DNA of 64,000 bases, taken from positions 982,247-1,046,246 of the forward strand of contig NZ_VLLG01000003.1 in assembly GCF_007830125.1 (NCBI RefSeq), written 5' to 3'. The translations under genes and the position numbers were made by a program. Shown here one piece after another: positions 17,679-27,694 of the stretch (its first letter is position 1; each line of letters opens with the position of its first letter). Source of the DNA: Chitinophaga japonensis (GTDB lineage: Bacteria; Bacteroidota; Bacteroidia; Chitinophagales; Chitinophagaceae). The notes beneath the pieces were generated by a model, which had not been told where the DNA came from, searched no databases, and worked only from the letters and a program-made list of their open reading frames with translations.

Positions 17679-18845
17679 ATGACTAAAAAGAACATTGCCA
17701 TATTTGGCTCCACCGGTTCCATTGGCATGCAGGCATTGGAAGTAATAGCAGCTCATCCTGACAAGTTCAGGGCAGAGGTGCTGACTGCCCGGCAGAATGC
17801 CGACCTGCTGATAGAGCAGGCGCTGAAGTTCAGGCCCAATGCCGTGGTAATAGCCGATGAGGACCAGTATGAAAAAGTAAAAGGCGTATTGTTCGACAAA
17901 GGCATTAAGGTGTTTGCCGGCAATAAAGCCATGGTAGAAGTGGCCGCCTGGGACAATATAGACATGATGCTGGCCTCCATTATGGGATTTGCCGGCCTGG
18001 CGCCCACCCTGTCCGCCATAGAGCACGGTACGCCCGTGGCCCTGGCCAACAAGGAAACCCTGGTGGTAGCCGGCGATATTGTAATGGCCGCCGCCCGTAA
18101 AAAGAATGTGCCGGTAATACCGGTGGACTCCGAGCATGCCGCCATTTTCCAGTGCCTGCTGGGGGAGCATCCCCAAATGGTGGAAAAGGTGATCCTCACC
18201 GCTTCCGGCGGGCCTTTCCTGGGCAAAAAGCCCAATTTCCTGATCAATGTAAAGAAGGATCATGCGCTGCAGCATCCCAACTGGAGCATGGGCGCCAAAA
18301 TAACCATCGACTCCGCCACCCTGATGAACAAGGGGCTGGAGATGATAGAGGCCCGCTGGCTTTTTGGCCTGGAGCCGGACCAGATAGAGGTAGTGATACA
18401 CCCGCAGTCCATTATACATTCCCTGGTACAGTTTGTGGACGGCTCCGTAAAGGCCCAGATGGGCCTGCCGGATATGAAGCTGCCCATACAGTACGCCCTG
18501 GGATACCCGGAACGCCTGTCCAACGATTTTCCCCGGTTCTCCTTTAAAAATTATCCTTCCCTCACTTTTGAGCAGCCGGATACTAAAACTTTCCGTAACC
18601 TTGCCGTAGCCATCGAGGCGATGAAAAAAGGAGGAAATGCCGCCTGTGTGCTGAATGCAGCCAATGAAGAGGTGGTGCATGCCTTCCTGAAGAACCGGAT
18701 CGGTTTCTTGCAGATGACGGAAGTGATCGAGGAAACCCTGGTGAAGATACCGTTTATCGAAGTGCCTACCCTGCACGATTATTATGAAAGCGATACGGCC
18801 GCCCGCGAGCACGCCGCCACGCTGATCAATGCCATCGTGATCTGA
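17679..18845 (+). CDS. dxr: 1-deoxy-D-xylulose-5-phosphate reductoisomerase
   Basis: A 388-residue cytoplasmic enzyme of the MEP isoprenoid pathway. It converts DXP to 2-C-methyl-D-erythritol 4-phosphate with NADPH and a divalent metal. Diagnostic segments are the NADPH loop IAIFGSTGSIGMQALEVI, ALANKETLVVAG, the metal and substrate motif PVDSEHAAIFQCL, ILTASGGPFLG, HPNWSMGAKITIDSATLMNKGLE (spread over about 210-233) and IIHSLVQFVDGSVKAQ, plus AANEEVVHAFL near the end. It is followed by rseP, a neighbourhood common in Bacteroidota. Confidence 0.98.
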   Translation: MTKKNIAIFGSTGSIGMQALEVIAAHPDKFRAEVLTARQNADLLIEQALKFRPNAVVIADEDQYEKVKGVLFDKGIKVFAGNKAMVEVAAWDNIDMMLASIMGFAGLAPTLSAIEHGTPVALANKETLVVAGDIVMAAARKKNVPVIPVDSEHAAIFQCLLGEHPQMVEKVILTASGGPFLGKKPNFLINVKKDHALQHPNWSMGAKITIDSATLMNKGLEMIEARWLFGLEPDQIEVVIHPQSIIHSLVQFVDGSVKAQMGLPDMKLPIQYALGYPERLSNDFPRFSFKNYPSLTFEQPDTKTFRNLAVAIEAMKKGGNAACVLNAANEEVVHAFLKNRIGFLQMTEVIEETLVKIPFIEVPTLHDYYESDTAAREHAATLINAIVI

Positions 18846-18924
18846 GCACATCTTTAGTAAATCGTAAATAATATAATATCTTACACCGGCGGATACTTTT
18901 ATCTATCAGACCTTTTTTAATTAC

Positions 18925-20274
18925 ATGACAACACAAGAAATATTAGTAAAAGCCGGGCAGTTGATCCTGTCGCTGTCTATCCTGGTGGTATTGCATGAAT
19001 TAGGACACTTTATCCCGGCCAAGCTATTTAAAACAAAGGTGGAAAAGTTCTACCTGTTCTTTGATCCCTGGTTCTCTTTATTCAAATTCAAAAAAGGCGA
19101 CACCGAATACGGCGTAGGCTGGCTGCCCCTGGGCGGTTACGTGAAAATATCCGGCATGATCGATGAAAGCATGGACCGGGACCAGATGATGAAGCCGCCG
19201 GAGCCCTGGGAGTTCCGCTCCAAGCCCGCCTGGCAGCGCCTGATCATTATGATAGGAGGGGTGACGGTAAACCTGATACTGGGCTTCCTGATCTACGCCA
19301 TGATGCTGTGGTACTGGGGAGAGACCTACCTGCCCACCCAGAATGTAAAATATGGCGTAGCCGTGGATTCCCTGGCGCAGAGCATTGGCCTCCGCGACGG
19401 CGACAAGATACTGAGCATAGACCACCGGCAGGTGGAGAATTTCCAGGCCATTCCCGCCGAGATCATCCTGGAAGAAGCCAAAAGCATACAGGTGGAGCGT
19501 GACGGGCAGGAGCTGAGCATTGCCATTCCCCCCGGGTTCATCCGGCAGATGATCAAGCAGAAATCGCCCTTTGCCGTGCCCCGGGTGCCATACTATGTAG
19601 GGGCTTTCAGCAAGGAATCGGCCGGTGAAAAGGCCGGCATCCGCAAAGGCGACCGGCTGATATCCCTGAACGGGGAGCCGGCTTTATACCTCAGCGATTT
19701 CAAGCACAAAATACCGCAACTGAAGAACCAGCAGGTACAGATAGGCGTGCTGCGTGGCAAGGACACTTTGCAGATCCCGGTGCGGATACCGGAAACCGGT
19801 GTAATAGGCGTGGCCATAGACGCGGACCTGTCCAAGTTCTTTTCGCTCAATGTAAAAAAATACTCTTTCCTGGAGGCCATTCCTGCCGGGTTCAACAAAT
19901 GCATTAATACCCTGGTAAAATACGTGCAGCAGCTCCGCCTGATCTTTGTATCCAAAGAGGTGAAGGCCAGCGAATCGCTGGGCGGTTTCCTGAGCATCGG
20001 CAACCTGTTTCCCGGCGAGTGGGACTGGATGTCGTTCTGGGAAATGACGGCCCTGCTGTCCATTATCCTGGCATTTATGAACATACTGCCCATCCCGGCG
20101 CTGGACGGCGGGCATGTGCTGTTCCTGCTGTACGAGATCGTGACCGGCCGCAAGCCGAGCGAGAAGTTCCTGGAATATGCCCAGATAGTAGGTATGGTGA
20201 TACTGTTCGGCCTGCTGCTGTATGCCAATGGCCTGGACCTGTGGCGGAACATTTTCAGCAAGTGGTTTTCGTAA
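18925..20274 (+). CDS. rseP: RseP family site-2 zinc metalloprotease
   Basis: A 449-residue inner-membrane protease that cuts substrates within the membrane. The zinc site HELGH (residues 24-28) lies in the first transmembrane segment, the second metal motif NILPIPALDGGH is near residue 395, and final hydrophobic segments follow. Two periplasmic PDZ domains are suggested by SLAQSIGLRDGDKILSI and KESAGEKAGIRKGDRLISL. E. coli RseP cleaves the anti-sigma factor RseA; in Bacteroidota similar proteases may act on FecR-type anti-sigma factors such as the one encoded near 43 kb, which is inference. The gene sits 80 bp after dxr and just before tmRNA. Confidence 0.95.
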   Translation: MTTQEILVKAGQLILSLSILVVLHELGHFIPAKLFKTKVEKFYLFFDPWFSLFKFKKGDTEYGVGWLPLGGYVKISGMIDESMDRDQMMKPPEPWEFRSKPAWQRLIIMIGGVTVNLILGFLIYAMMLWYWGETYLPTQNVKYGVAVDSLAQSIGLRDGDKILSIDHRQVENFQAIPAEIILEEAKSIQVERDGQELSIAIPPGFIRQMIKQKSPFAVPRVPYYVGAFSKESAGEKAGIRKGDRLISLNGEPALYLSDFKHKIPQLKNQQVQIGVLRGKDTLQIPVRIPETGVIGVAIDADLSKFFSLNVKKYSFLEAIPAGFNKCINTLVKYVQQLRLIFVSKEVKASESLGGFLSIGNLFPGEWDWMSFWEMTALLSIILAFMNILPIPALDGGHVLFLLYEIVTGRKPSEKFLEYAQIVGMVILFGLLLYANGLDLWRNIFSKWFS

Positions 20275-20296
20275 CTGCTGATAGCTGAAAATGTCG

Positions 20297-20304
20297 TATC
20301 TTTG
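20297..20304 (+). promoter_or_regulatory. -7 box of the tmRNA gene
   Basis: TATCTTTG fits the -7 consensus and is placed about 18 bases before the mature tmRNA 5' end. No clear -33 element is visible, since the region is the rseP 3' end. Confidence 0.5.
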
Positions 20305-20322
20305 CATTTGCAAAAGCAAACC

Positions 20323-20692
20323 GGGGCTGCCTGGTTTTGACAGCATAGGTCTTTGAAAGTGTAAGCATGTCGTGCGTTGTGTAATTAGCACGTAAATCTG
20401 AATGCTCAAACAATAACTGGCGAATCTAACTACGCCATGGCTGCCTAATCAGCGATTAGACACCCATTATAGCCGCCGGAGTTGCTGCCCACTACGACTC
20501 CCGCCGCCGAATCAAACCATAGAGGGATAGGTACACATGGTTTCTGTGAGTGTGTAATGAAAATCTCAACGGATAAGGACGAGGTTGGTTTGTTGTGCCC
20601 CTGCCGAGTCCCGACACGCTAATGCACAAATAAGCATGTAGAAAGCTTTTGGAGGATATGTTTGGACGCGGGTTCGATTCCCGCCAGCTCCA
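20323..20692 (+). ncRNA. ssrA: tmRNA (transfer-messenger RNA)
   Basis: About 370 nt. The 5' end GGGGCTGCCTGGTTTTGACA and the 3' T-arm GCGGGTTCGATTCCCGC with acceptor end CAGCTCC are both characteristic. The 5' GGGGCTG pairs with CAGCTCC to form the acceptor stem; a discriminator A follows and CCA is not encoded. The tag frame runs from 20419 to 20448 and reads GESNYAMAA followed by TAA, close to the tags of other Bacteroidota. tmRNA rescues stalled ribosomes and tags the nascent peptide for proteolysis together with SmpB. It directly precedes a restriction-modification island; tmRNA 3' ends are common integration sites. Confidence 0.97.
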
Positions 20693-20722
20693 CTTTCTTT
20701 ATATTATTGGACAATTTAATTT

Positions 20723-20757
20723 AATAGGTAGATCAACTTGATTTACCTATTTTTTTG
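20723..20757 (+). terminator. Terminator after tmRNA
   Basis: A 13-bp stem with one G-T pair (20723-20735 with 20739-20751), followed by a T run. Confidence 0.8.
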
Positions 20758-20881
20758 TGCTTTGGCGATTTTTATTTTGTCAATTTGATAACTGGAATAG
20801 GGACGCTATCAAAGACTTTGTTTAGCATACGTCATCTTATTGGTAAAAGACGGGCCGATGGAACGCAATTGGAAATTTTAC

Positions 20882-20889
20882 TAGTTTTG
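20882..20889 (+). promoter_or_regulatory. Candidate -7 box for the hsd operon
   Basis: TAGTTTTG fits TAnnTTTG and lies about 70 bases before hsdM. No -33 element at a proper distance is visible. Confidence 0.3.
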
Positions 20890-20959
20890 GTGCGCGAAAC
20901 CTCGCCTTTCGGCAATACGTGAGCGGTTATCCTAATGCTATTAAAACAATTACACCCAA

Positions 20960-23389
20960 ATGCCTATAAAAAAATCCGAGCTCTATAGATCCATCTGGGC
21001 GAGCTGTGATGAACTCCGCGGCGGCATGGACGCCAGCCAGTACAAGGACTACGTGCTTTTCATGCTCTTTATTAAGTACGTATCCGATAAATACGCTGAT
21101 TCCGATGACTTCGCACCTCCGGTAACCATTCCTAAAGGTGCCAACTTTAAAGATATGCTCGCACTGAGGGGCAAGGATGATATCGGTGATAAGATCAATA
21201 CGCAGATTATTCAGCCGCTGATCAACAGCAATTCAAGGCTGTCGAGAAGCGACTTTCCCGACTTCAATGATCCCAATAAGCTGGGTGAAGGAAAGGCCAT
21301 GGTAGACCGCCTTACCAACCTGATCAACATATTCAACAGCCCCTCGCTTGATTTCTCAAAGAACCGTGCCGATCACGACGATATTCTGGGCGATGCCTAT
21401 GAATACCTCATGCAGCATTTCGCCCAGGAGAGTGGTAAAAGCAAGGGACAATTTTATACACCGGCCGAAGTGAGTCGCATCCTGGCCAAGGTAATCGGCA
21501 TCAGCCCTAGAAATTCAGTGGCCGCTACCACCGCTTACGATCCTACCTGCGGATCGGGTTCGCTGCTACTGAAAGTGGCGGCGGAAGCGGGCAAGCACAT
21601 CACCCTGGAAGGACAGGAAAAAGATGTGACCACCTCTGGTCTGGCGCGCATGAACATGATCCTGCACGATTTTCCCACCGCCAACATCATGGCGGGTAAT
21701 ACGCTGGCCAATCCCAAGTTCAAAGACGGCGACAACCTGCGTACTTACGACTATGTGGTAGCAAATCCGCCTTTCTCGGACAAGACCTGGAGCGCTGGAA
21801 TCACACCTTCTGAAGATCCCTTTAAGCGCTTTGCCTGGGGCGAACCGCCGGCCAGGCAGGGCGATTATGCTTACCTGCTCCACATTATTCGCTCCATGAA
21901 ATCCACTGGCAAGGCAGCCTGCATCCTGCCACATGGAGTATTGTTCCGCGGCAATGCGGAAGCGGTGATTCGCAAAGAGCTTATCCGTTCGGGCATACTC
22001 AAAGGCATCATCGGTTTGCCGGCCAACCTGTTTTACGGTACAGGCATCCCGGCCTGCATACTGGTATTGGACAAAGAAAACGCTTCCGCCCGTAAAGGCA
22101 TTTTCATGATTGATGCCTCCAAAGGCTTTATGAAAGACGGTAACAAGAACCGCCTGCGTGAGCAGGACATTCATAAGATCGTGGATACCTTTAAAAAGCT
22201 GGAGCCCATCGAGAAATTCTCCCGCATGGTGTCCCTGGAGGAAATTGCTGACCCGAAGAACGATTACAACCTCAACATCCCGCGCTATATCGATACCACC
22301 GAACCCGAAGACATCCAGGATATAGACGCCCACCTGAACGGTGGCATCCCGCAGCGCGACATTGATGATATGAAATCCTATTGGGAAGTGCTGCCTGGGT
22401 TGAAACATACGCTCTTTGAAGAAGGCCGCAGGGGTTACCTGAACGCACGGCTGCATGCGCAGGAGATTCGCAGTGCTATTCAACAGGACAAGGAATTTTT
22501 AGCGCTGAAGGAAAACAACATAAAGATATTTGAAAACTGGAAAAGGAAAGCCTTGCCGGAACTGAGAGATTTTGACAGGGACGCGCATCCCAAAGACCTG
22601 ATCCATGCCCTCTCTGAAAGCCTGCTCGAGGATTTCCGCAAAGCGAAGCTCATCAACGCCTACGAGGTGTACCAACACCTGATGGATTATTGGAACGAGA
22701 CCATGCAGGATGATGCCTACCTCATTGCCGCCGATGGCTGGAAAGCGGAAACCCGCCGCATAGTAGAAGAAGTGAAGGCCGGCAAGGACAAGGGCAAGCA
22801 AAAAGACAAAGGCTGGACCTGCGATCTCATTCCGAAGGCATTGTTGGTATCGAAATATTTTGCCAAAGAACAGGAAGCGCTGGACGCCAGACAGGTGGAA
22901 CTGGAAACAGCGCAGGCATCCCTGGCCGAACTGGAGGAAGAGCATGCCGGGGAAGAAGGCGCTTTTGCCGAACTGGAAAAAATCAACAAGGCCGAGATCA
23001 GTAAACGCTTGAAGGAAATAAAAGGCAGTAAAGATTATAAAGAGGAAGAAAAGGTTTTAAAACAGTGGCTGGATCTCGACGCGCAGCAGAGCGTACTCAA
23101 AGCCGAAATAAAGAAGCGCGATGAAGCGCTGGATAAACTTGCCTATGAGAAATATCCAAAGCTCACGGCGGACGAAGTGCGCTCCATAGTGATAAATGAT
23201 AAATGGTTGCCGGCTATTGAAGCCAGTGTGCAAGCTGAAATGGACCGCTTGAGTCAACAGTTGACCGGTCGCCTGAAGGAGCTGATAGAGCGCTATGAAA
23301 CACCATTGCCCCAAATTGAACTGGCGCTGGCGGAAGCGGAAGAAAAAGTTAAGTTTCACCTGGAAAAAATGGGGTTTGTATGGAATTGA
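20960..23389 (+). CDS. hsdM: Type I restriction-modification DNA methyltransferase subunit
   Basis: An 809-residue N6-adenine methyltransferase, the M subunit that with HsdS protects host DNA and with HsdR forms the restriction complex. An N-terminal helical domain (ELYRSIWASCDELRGGM) leads to the SAM-binding motif DPTCGSGSLLL (194-204) and the catalytic NPPF (269-272), followed by family segments such as GKAACILPHGVLFRG and GIIGLPANLFYGTGIPACIL. Beyond about residue 480 there is a long extension, much of it charged coiled coil (ELETAQASLAELEEEHAG and similar), making the protein about 300 residues longer than the classical 500-residue HsdM. The extension probably contacts HsdS or HsdR. The 3' end overlaps hsdS by 10 bp. 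Confidence 0.95.
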   Translation: MPIKKSELYRSIWASCDELRGGMDASQYKDYVLFMLFIKYVSDKYADSDDFAPPVTIPKGANFKDMLALRGKDDIGDKINTQIIQPLINSNSRLSRSDFPDFNDPNKLGEGKAMVDRLTNLINIFNSPSLDFSKNRADHDDILGDAYEYLMQHFAQESGKSKGQFYTPAEVSRILAKVIGISPRNSVAATTAYDPTCGSGSLLLKVAAEAGKHITLEGQEKDVTTSGLARMNMILHDFPTANIMAGNTLANPKFKDGDNLRTYDYVVANPPFSDKTWSAGITPSEDPFKRFAWGEPPARQGDYAYLLHIIRSMKSTGKAACILPHGVLFRGNAEAVIRKELIRSGILKGIIGLPANLFYGTGIPACILVLDKENASARKGIFMIDASKGFMKDGNKNRLREQDIHKIVDTFKKLEPIEKFSRMVSLEEIADPKNDYNLNIPRYIDTTEPEDIQDIDAHLNGGIPQRDIDDMKSYWEVLPGLKHTLFEEGRRGYLNARLHAQEIRSAIQQDKEFLALKENNIKIFENWKRKALPELRDFDRDAHPKDLIHALSESLLEDFRKAKLINAYEVYQHLMDYWNETMQDDAYLIAADGWKAETRRIVEEVKAGKDKGKQKDKGWTCDLIPKALLVSKYFAKEQEALDARQVELETAQASLAELEEEHAGEEGAFAELEKINKAEISKRLKEIKGSKDYKEEEKVLKQWLDLDAQQSVLKAEIKKRDEALDKLAYEKYPKLTADEVRSIVINDKWLPAIEASVQAEMDRLSQQLTGRLKELIERYETPLPQIELALAEAEEKVKFHLEKMGFVWN

Positions 23390-24615
23390 AGGAAGGATAT
23401 AAAATGACTGAAGTAGGGGAAATACCTGAGGATTGGAATACTCCCGCCTTGGAAGATGTTTCGCAAGTTATTGGAGGAGGGACTCCTAGCACACAGAATA
23501 AGGAATTCTGGAATGGGGCAATAAATTGGTTTACCCCTTCTGAAATAGGAAAATCAAAATATGTTGCTGAAAGTTTAAGGAAGATTACGGAAAAAGGATT
23601 GAGGAACAGTTCCGCAAAATTATTGCCGGTAGGATCAGTACTCCTTACAACAAGAGCAACTATTGGGGAGTTAGCCATTACAACAGAACCTTCATGTACT
23701 AATCAGGGCTTCCAGTCATTAGTATTAAGAGAAAATGTTAACTTAGACTTCCTCTATTACGTACTTTGTAGACGAAAAAATGATTTTTTAAGAAATGCAT
23801 CGGGTAGTACATTCCTAGAAATAAGTCCCCAAAAGGTTAAAAAGACGAAGGTTCCTTTTCCTAGAACATATTGTGAACAAACCGCCATTGCCACGACCTT
23901 GTCGGACATAGATACACTGATCGCCCGGACTGAAAAGCTCATCGAGAAGAAGAGAGCCATTAAACAGGGTATGATGCAGCAATTGCTCTCGCCCTATGAT
24001 ATGGAAGGGAGGTTGAAGGATGGGTGGATTAAGAAGAAGTTTACAGAAATTGTGGATTATGTACATGGGAAAGCGCACGAACAACACATTGTTGACGACG
24101 GTAAGTTTATCGTTGCCAACTCAAAGTTTATTTCAAGTGACGGCGAGGTCAAAAAATATTCCAATCATAGCTTCTTGACTGCAAAATCAAATGATATTTT
24201 GACGGTGCTTAGTGACTTGCCTAATGGGAAAGCATTGGCAAAGTGTTATTTCGTAGACTGTGATAATAGATATGCAGTCAATCAGCGAATTTGCATTTGG
24301 AGAAGCAAAGGTGCCGACCCCTTATTCTTATATTACCTACTGAACCGGCATGAATACTTTCTTCAATTAGATGACGGGGTTACGCAAACTCATATTTTAA
24401 ATGGAGACATTGAGCGGTTTGAAATCGATATATTAGACAATAAGAATGAACAAATTCGAATTGGAAAAATTTTCAAATCAATTGAAAATGAAATGAATAG
24501 TTGGGTAAAATATATCGGCAAATTACAATCACTCAAACAATCCATGATGCAATCCCTACTCACCGGCAAAATCAGAATATATAAACCCGAATATGAACCA
24601 GCAACCCAGGTCTGA
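23380..24615 (+). CDS. hsdS: Type I restriction-modification specificity subunit
   Basis: A 411-residue DNA-recognition subunit. It has two target-recognition domains (about 15-165 and 210-370), each followed by a conserved helical spacer. The first is CEQTAIATTLSDIDTLIART, with EKLIEKKRAIKQGMMQQLLS; the second ends GKLQSLKQSMMQSLLTGKIR. The start MELKEGYKMTEVGEIPEDW is typical and overlaps hsdM by 10 bp. Base composition drops to AT-rich in both recognition domains compared with hsdM and hsdR, as expected for horizontally exchanged domains. I see one intact hsdS and no inverted partial copy nearby, so no shufflon. The recognised DNA sequence cannot be predicted by eye. Confidence 0.95.
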   Translation: MELKEGYKMTEVGEIPEDWNTPALEDVSQVIGGGTPSTQNKEFWNGAINWFTPSEIGKSKYVAESLRKITEKGLRNSSAKLLPVGSVLLTTRATIGELAITTEPSCTNQGFQSLVLRENVNLDFLYYVLCRRKNDFLRNASGSTFLEISPQKVKKTKVPFPRTYCEQTAIATTLSDIDTLIARTEKLIEKKRAIKQGMMQQLLSPYDMEGRLKDGWIKKKFTEIVDYVHGKAHEQHIVDDGKFIVANSKFISSDGEVKKYSNHSFLTAKSNDILTVLSDLPNGKALAKCYFVDCDNRYAVNQRICIWRSKGADPLFLYYLLNRHEYFLQLDDGVTQTHILNGDIERFEIDILDNKNEQIRIGKIFKSIENEMNSWVKYIGKLQSLKQSMMQSLLTGKIRIYKPEYEPATQV

Positions 24616-27600
24616 ACGACATTCCCAAAACCGGGTAGTGCAGCTCTTCACCCAAACGCTCGGCTACGCCTACCTAGGTAACTGGGAGAAGCGTAAGGAT
24701 AACCGAAACATTGAAACGGAGCTGTTTAAAGAGAGCTTGCAGAAACGAGGTTACACCGATGCGCAGATCTCCGCCGCCCTGCTGAAATTGGAAGCGGCCG
24801 CGGACACTACCGGCACCACGCTCTACCAGGCAAACATGCGCACTTACCAATTGCTACGTTATCCCATTCGCGTCAAAACATCGGTAAACGAACCTTACAA
24901 GGATGTATGCATCATTGATTGGGACAATCCGGCTAACAATGATTTCGCTATCGTGGAAGAAGTCACCCTCAAAGGCGGTTACCAGCGCCGGCCCGATGTG
25001 GTGCTCTACCTCAACGGTATCGCCATCGGGGTCATCGAGTTCAAGCGCAGTTCGGTGGAGATCAACGATGGCATCCGCCAACTCATTACCAACCAGGAGA
25101 AAATCTTCAACGAGCAATTCTTTTCCACCGTGCAGTTGCTCTTCGCCGGCAACGACTCCCAGGGCCTGCGATACGGTACTACCGGCACACCGGAGCAGTT
25201 TTTTGTGGAGTGGAAAGATAAACATAAAAAGAGCAGCACATTTCCCGGCGAATTACTCGATACACCGCTGGCGCAGCTTTGCAACAAAGATACCATCCTC
25301 GATCTCATTCGCAACTGCGTCCTGTTTGATGCCGGGCAAAAGAAAGTGCCGCGCCAGCACCAGTACAACGGCTTTAAGGCTGCGCAGGAACGCATCCGTC
25401 AACGCGAGGGCGGGGTTATCTGGCATACCCAGGGCAGCGGCAAAAGCATCCTCATGGTGTTGCTAGCCAAGTGGATCATGGAACATGACGCAGATGCGAG
25501 GATACTCATCATCACTGACCGCGATGAGCTGGATAGACAAATCGAAGGCGTGATGCGTAACGCCGGGGTATTGCCTGAAGATGCGCTCTCGCCACGTATT
25601 ACCTCAAGAGCCGGATTACTGGAAGCCATCGCTGCTACCACCCCCCGGTTGCTTTGTGCCCTTGTGCATAAGTTCGACAGCACCGACCTGACCGGAGCCC
25701 TGCCGCCAGTCAGCGGAAAGTTTTACGTGTTCGTGGATGAATGCCACCGTACCCAGGGTGGCAACATGAATAAACAGATGAAACGCTGGATGCAGCATGC
25801 CATTTTTATTGGATTTACTGGTACGCCCCTACTGCGTAATGACAAGCAGACTACTCGCCAGGTATTCGGAACAAATATTCATACTTATAAATTCCATGAA
25901 GCGGTTGAGGATGGCGTAGTGCTCGACCTGAAATATGAAGCGAGAAAGGTGCCGCAGCAACTCACCTCCCAAGCCGCCATCGACAGGTGGTTTGATGCCA
26001 AAACCCAAAATCTCAACAACTTTCAGAAAGCCGTGGTGCGCAAAGCATGGGCCAATATGGAAAAGTTGATGAGCGCAGGGGAACGCAAGCAGCGTATCAT
26101 TGCCAGCATCATCGAAGATTTTACCCTAAAGAACCGCCTGAACAACAACCGCGGCACAGCCATTTTGGTGGCGGCTTCCATTTATGACGCCTGCCATTAT
26201 TACCGGCTGTTCCAGCATACAGATTTTGGACGCTTCACGGGCATTGTCACCTCATACGAACCCAATCATAATTCCATTTCGAGAGAACCCGCCAACAGTG
26301 ATGAACGATATAAGTTTGATACGTATACGCAATATGTATTGAGAGCCGGCCAGACTACCGGGAAATATGAAGAGGAGATCAAGAGAAGGTTTAAGGATGA
26401 ACCGGCCAATTGTAAACTGTTGATCGTTGTGAGTAAGCTGCTCACCGGCTTTGATGCGCCTTCCTGCTCGTACATTTACCTGGATAATGAGTTGCGAGAT
26501 CATAGCCTTTTCCAGGCCATCTGTCGCACCAACCGCCTCGACGGCGACGATAAGGACTTCGGGTATATCGTGGATTTCAAGGAATTGTTCAACAATTTGC
26601 AGCAGGCTATTGCCGTGTATACCTCCGACGAACTGGATGTGGAAGATGGTGATGAGAAAGAGAATAATGTGGAGCTCGAACACTGGTTAGTGGCGGGCCG
26701 GGAAAAGCTAGATGCCGCCAGGGAAGCGCTCAATTATTTATGTGAGCCTGTGGCCCAGCCCCACGAAGTAGAGCAGTTCTTCGATTATTTCTGCGGAGAC
26801 CCTTCCAATCCGCTTTCCCTGGGCGAAACCGAGCCGCTGCGTATTGCTTTCTATAAAGCAGTAGTGGCTTTTGTAAGAGCGTATGGGGCTATTTCACTGC
26901 ACATGAGCGAAGCAGGATACAGCGCTAGTGAAATTGCAGGTATTGAAAAGGAGATTGCTTTCTATTCTGATGTACGCCTTGCTATCAAGCGCTATGCAGG
27001 CGAAGAACTTGATATTAAGCCGTATGAAGCTGATATGCGTCACCTGATGAATACCTATATTAAGGCAGATCCCGCGGATCCATTTGGTACGGTGGATCAA
27101 TATTCGCTGGTCGATCTGATCATCCGCACAGGTATTCACGACGCCATTGCCCAGAAACTAAATCAGAAAGGAAAACTATCACGCAACGCCATTGCCGAAG
27201 GTATCATTAATAACGTAAGGCAGACGATCATCCGCGAACGGCTTACCGATCCGCGCTTCTACGAAGAAATGTCGAAATTACTGGATGACCTGATACGGCA
27301 GAAGCGTGAAGAAACCGAAGATTATGAAGCGTTTTTGCGAAACGCTGAAGAACTTGCAAGAAAGATGGCGAAGGGGCAGCATTCCGAAGATGTTCCTGGA
27401 AGGTTGCGCGGCAAACCGGAGGCCATCGTAATCTATAACAATCTTCCCAATATCCTCTCTGCCAATGCAGATAGCAGCCAGGTCGCAGACCCTGGGACAG
27501 TTTATGGTGATAAATTCATACCACTTGCATTGGAAATTGACCGTGTAATGCGTGAAAGAGCCCCTGCAGGCTGGCGGGGAGATGATACTCGGGAGAGAGA

Positions 27601-27694
27601 AGTCTTGAATGCCTTATTTCCTGTGCTAAACAGGGACAGGGGAGCAACCGAGGCATTGTTCGAACTTCTTAAGAACATGAAAGGCTACGAATGA
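24593..27694 (+). CDS. hsdR: Type I restriction endonuclease subunit R
   Basis: A 1033-residue motor and nuclease subunit that translocates and cuts unmodified DNA. The N-terminal PD-(D/E)xK nuclease shows Asp135 in RRPDVVLYLNG and EFK at 149-151. The SF2 helicase core has Walker A TQGSGKS (279-285), the DECH box (382-385), GFTGTPLL and the later motifs KLLIVVSKLLTGFDAPSC and FQAICRTNRLDG. The length is normal and no frameshift is evident. The start overlaps hsdS by 23 bp, and the stop overlaps the next gene by 4 bp, so the four genes form one tightly coupled operon. Confidence 0.96.
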   Translation: MNQQPRSERHSQNRVVQLFTQTLGYAYLGNWEKRKDNRNIETELFKESLQKRGYTDAQISAALLKLEAAADTTGTTLYQANMRTYQLLRYPIRVKTSVNEPYKDVCIIDWDNPANNDFAIVEEVTLKGGYQRRPDVVLYLNGIAIGVIEFKRSSVEINDGIRQLITNQEKIFNEQFFSTVQLLFAGNDSQGLRYGTTGTPEQFFVEWKDKHKKSSTFPGELLDTPLAQLCNKDTILDLIRNCVLFDAGQKKVPRQHQYNGFKAAQERIRQREGGVIWHTQGSGKSILMVLLAKWIMEHDADARILIITDRDELDRQIEGVMRNAGVLPEDALSPRITSRAGLLEAIAATTPRLLCALVHKFDSTDLTGALPPVSGKFYVFVDECHRTQGGNMNKQMKRWMQHAIFIGFTGTPLLRNDKQTTRQVFGTNIHTYKFHEAVEDGVVLDLKYEARKVPQQLTSQAAIDRWFDAKTQNLNNFQKAVVRKAWANMEKLMSAGERKQRIIASIIEDFTLKNRLNNNRGTAILVAASIYDACHYYRLFQHTDFGRFTGIVTSYEPNHNSISREPANSDERYKFDTYTQYVLRAGQTTGKYEEEIKRRFKDEPANCKLLIVVSKLLTGFDAPSCSYIYLDNELRDHSLFQAICRTNRLDGDDKDFGYIVDFKELFNNLQQAIAVYTSDELDVEDGDEKENNVELEHWLVAGREKLDAAREALNYLCEPVAQPHEVEQFFDYFCGDPSNPLSLGETEPLRIAFYKAVVAFVRAYGAISLHMSEAGYSASEIAGIEKEIAFYSDVRLAIKRYAGEELDIKPYEADMRHLMNTYIKADPADPFGTVDQYSLVDLIIRTGIHDAIAQKLNQKGKLSRNAIAEGIINNVRQTIIRERLTDPRFYEEMSKLLDDLIRQKREETEDYEAFLRNAEELARKMAKGQHSEDVPGRLRGKPEAIVIYNNLPNILSANADSSQVADPGTVYGDKFIPLALEIDRVMRERAPAGWRGDDTREREVLNALFPVLNRDRGATEALFELLKNMKGYE

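Noticed and set aside
17637..18851. 404-codon open frame antisense to dxr
   Set aside because: It mirrors the conserved dxr frame; its His/Gly/Gln-rich composition is typical of a shadow frame.
23380..24615. Phase-variable hsdS (shufflon)
   Set aside because: There is a single complete hsdS, with no inverted partial copy and no recombinase nearby.
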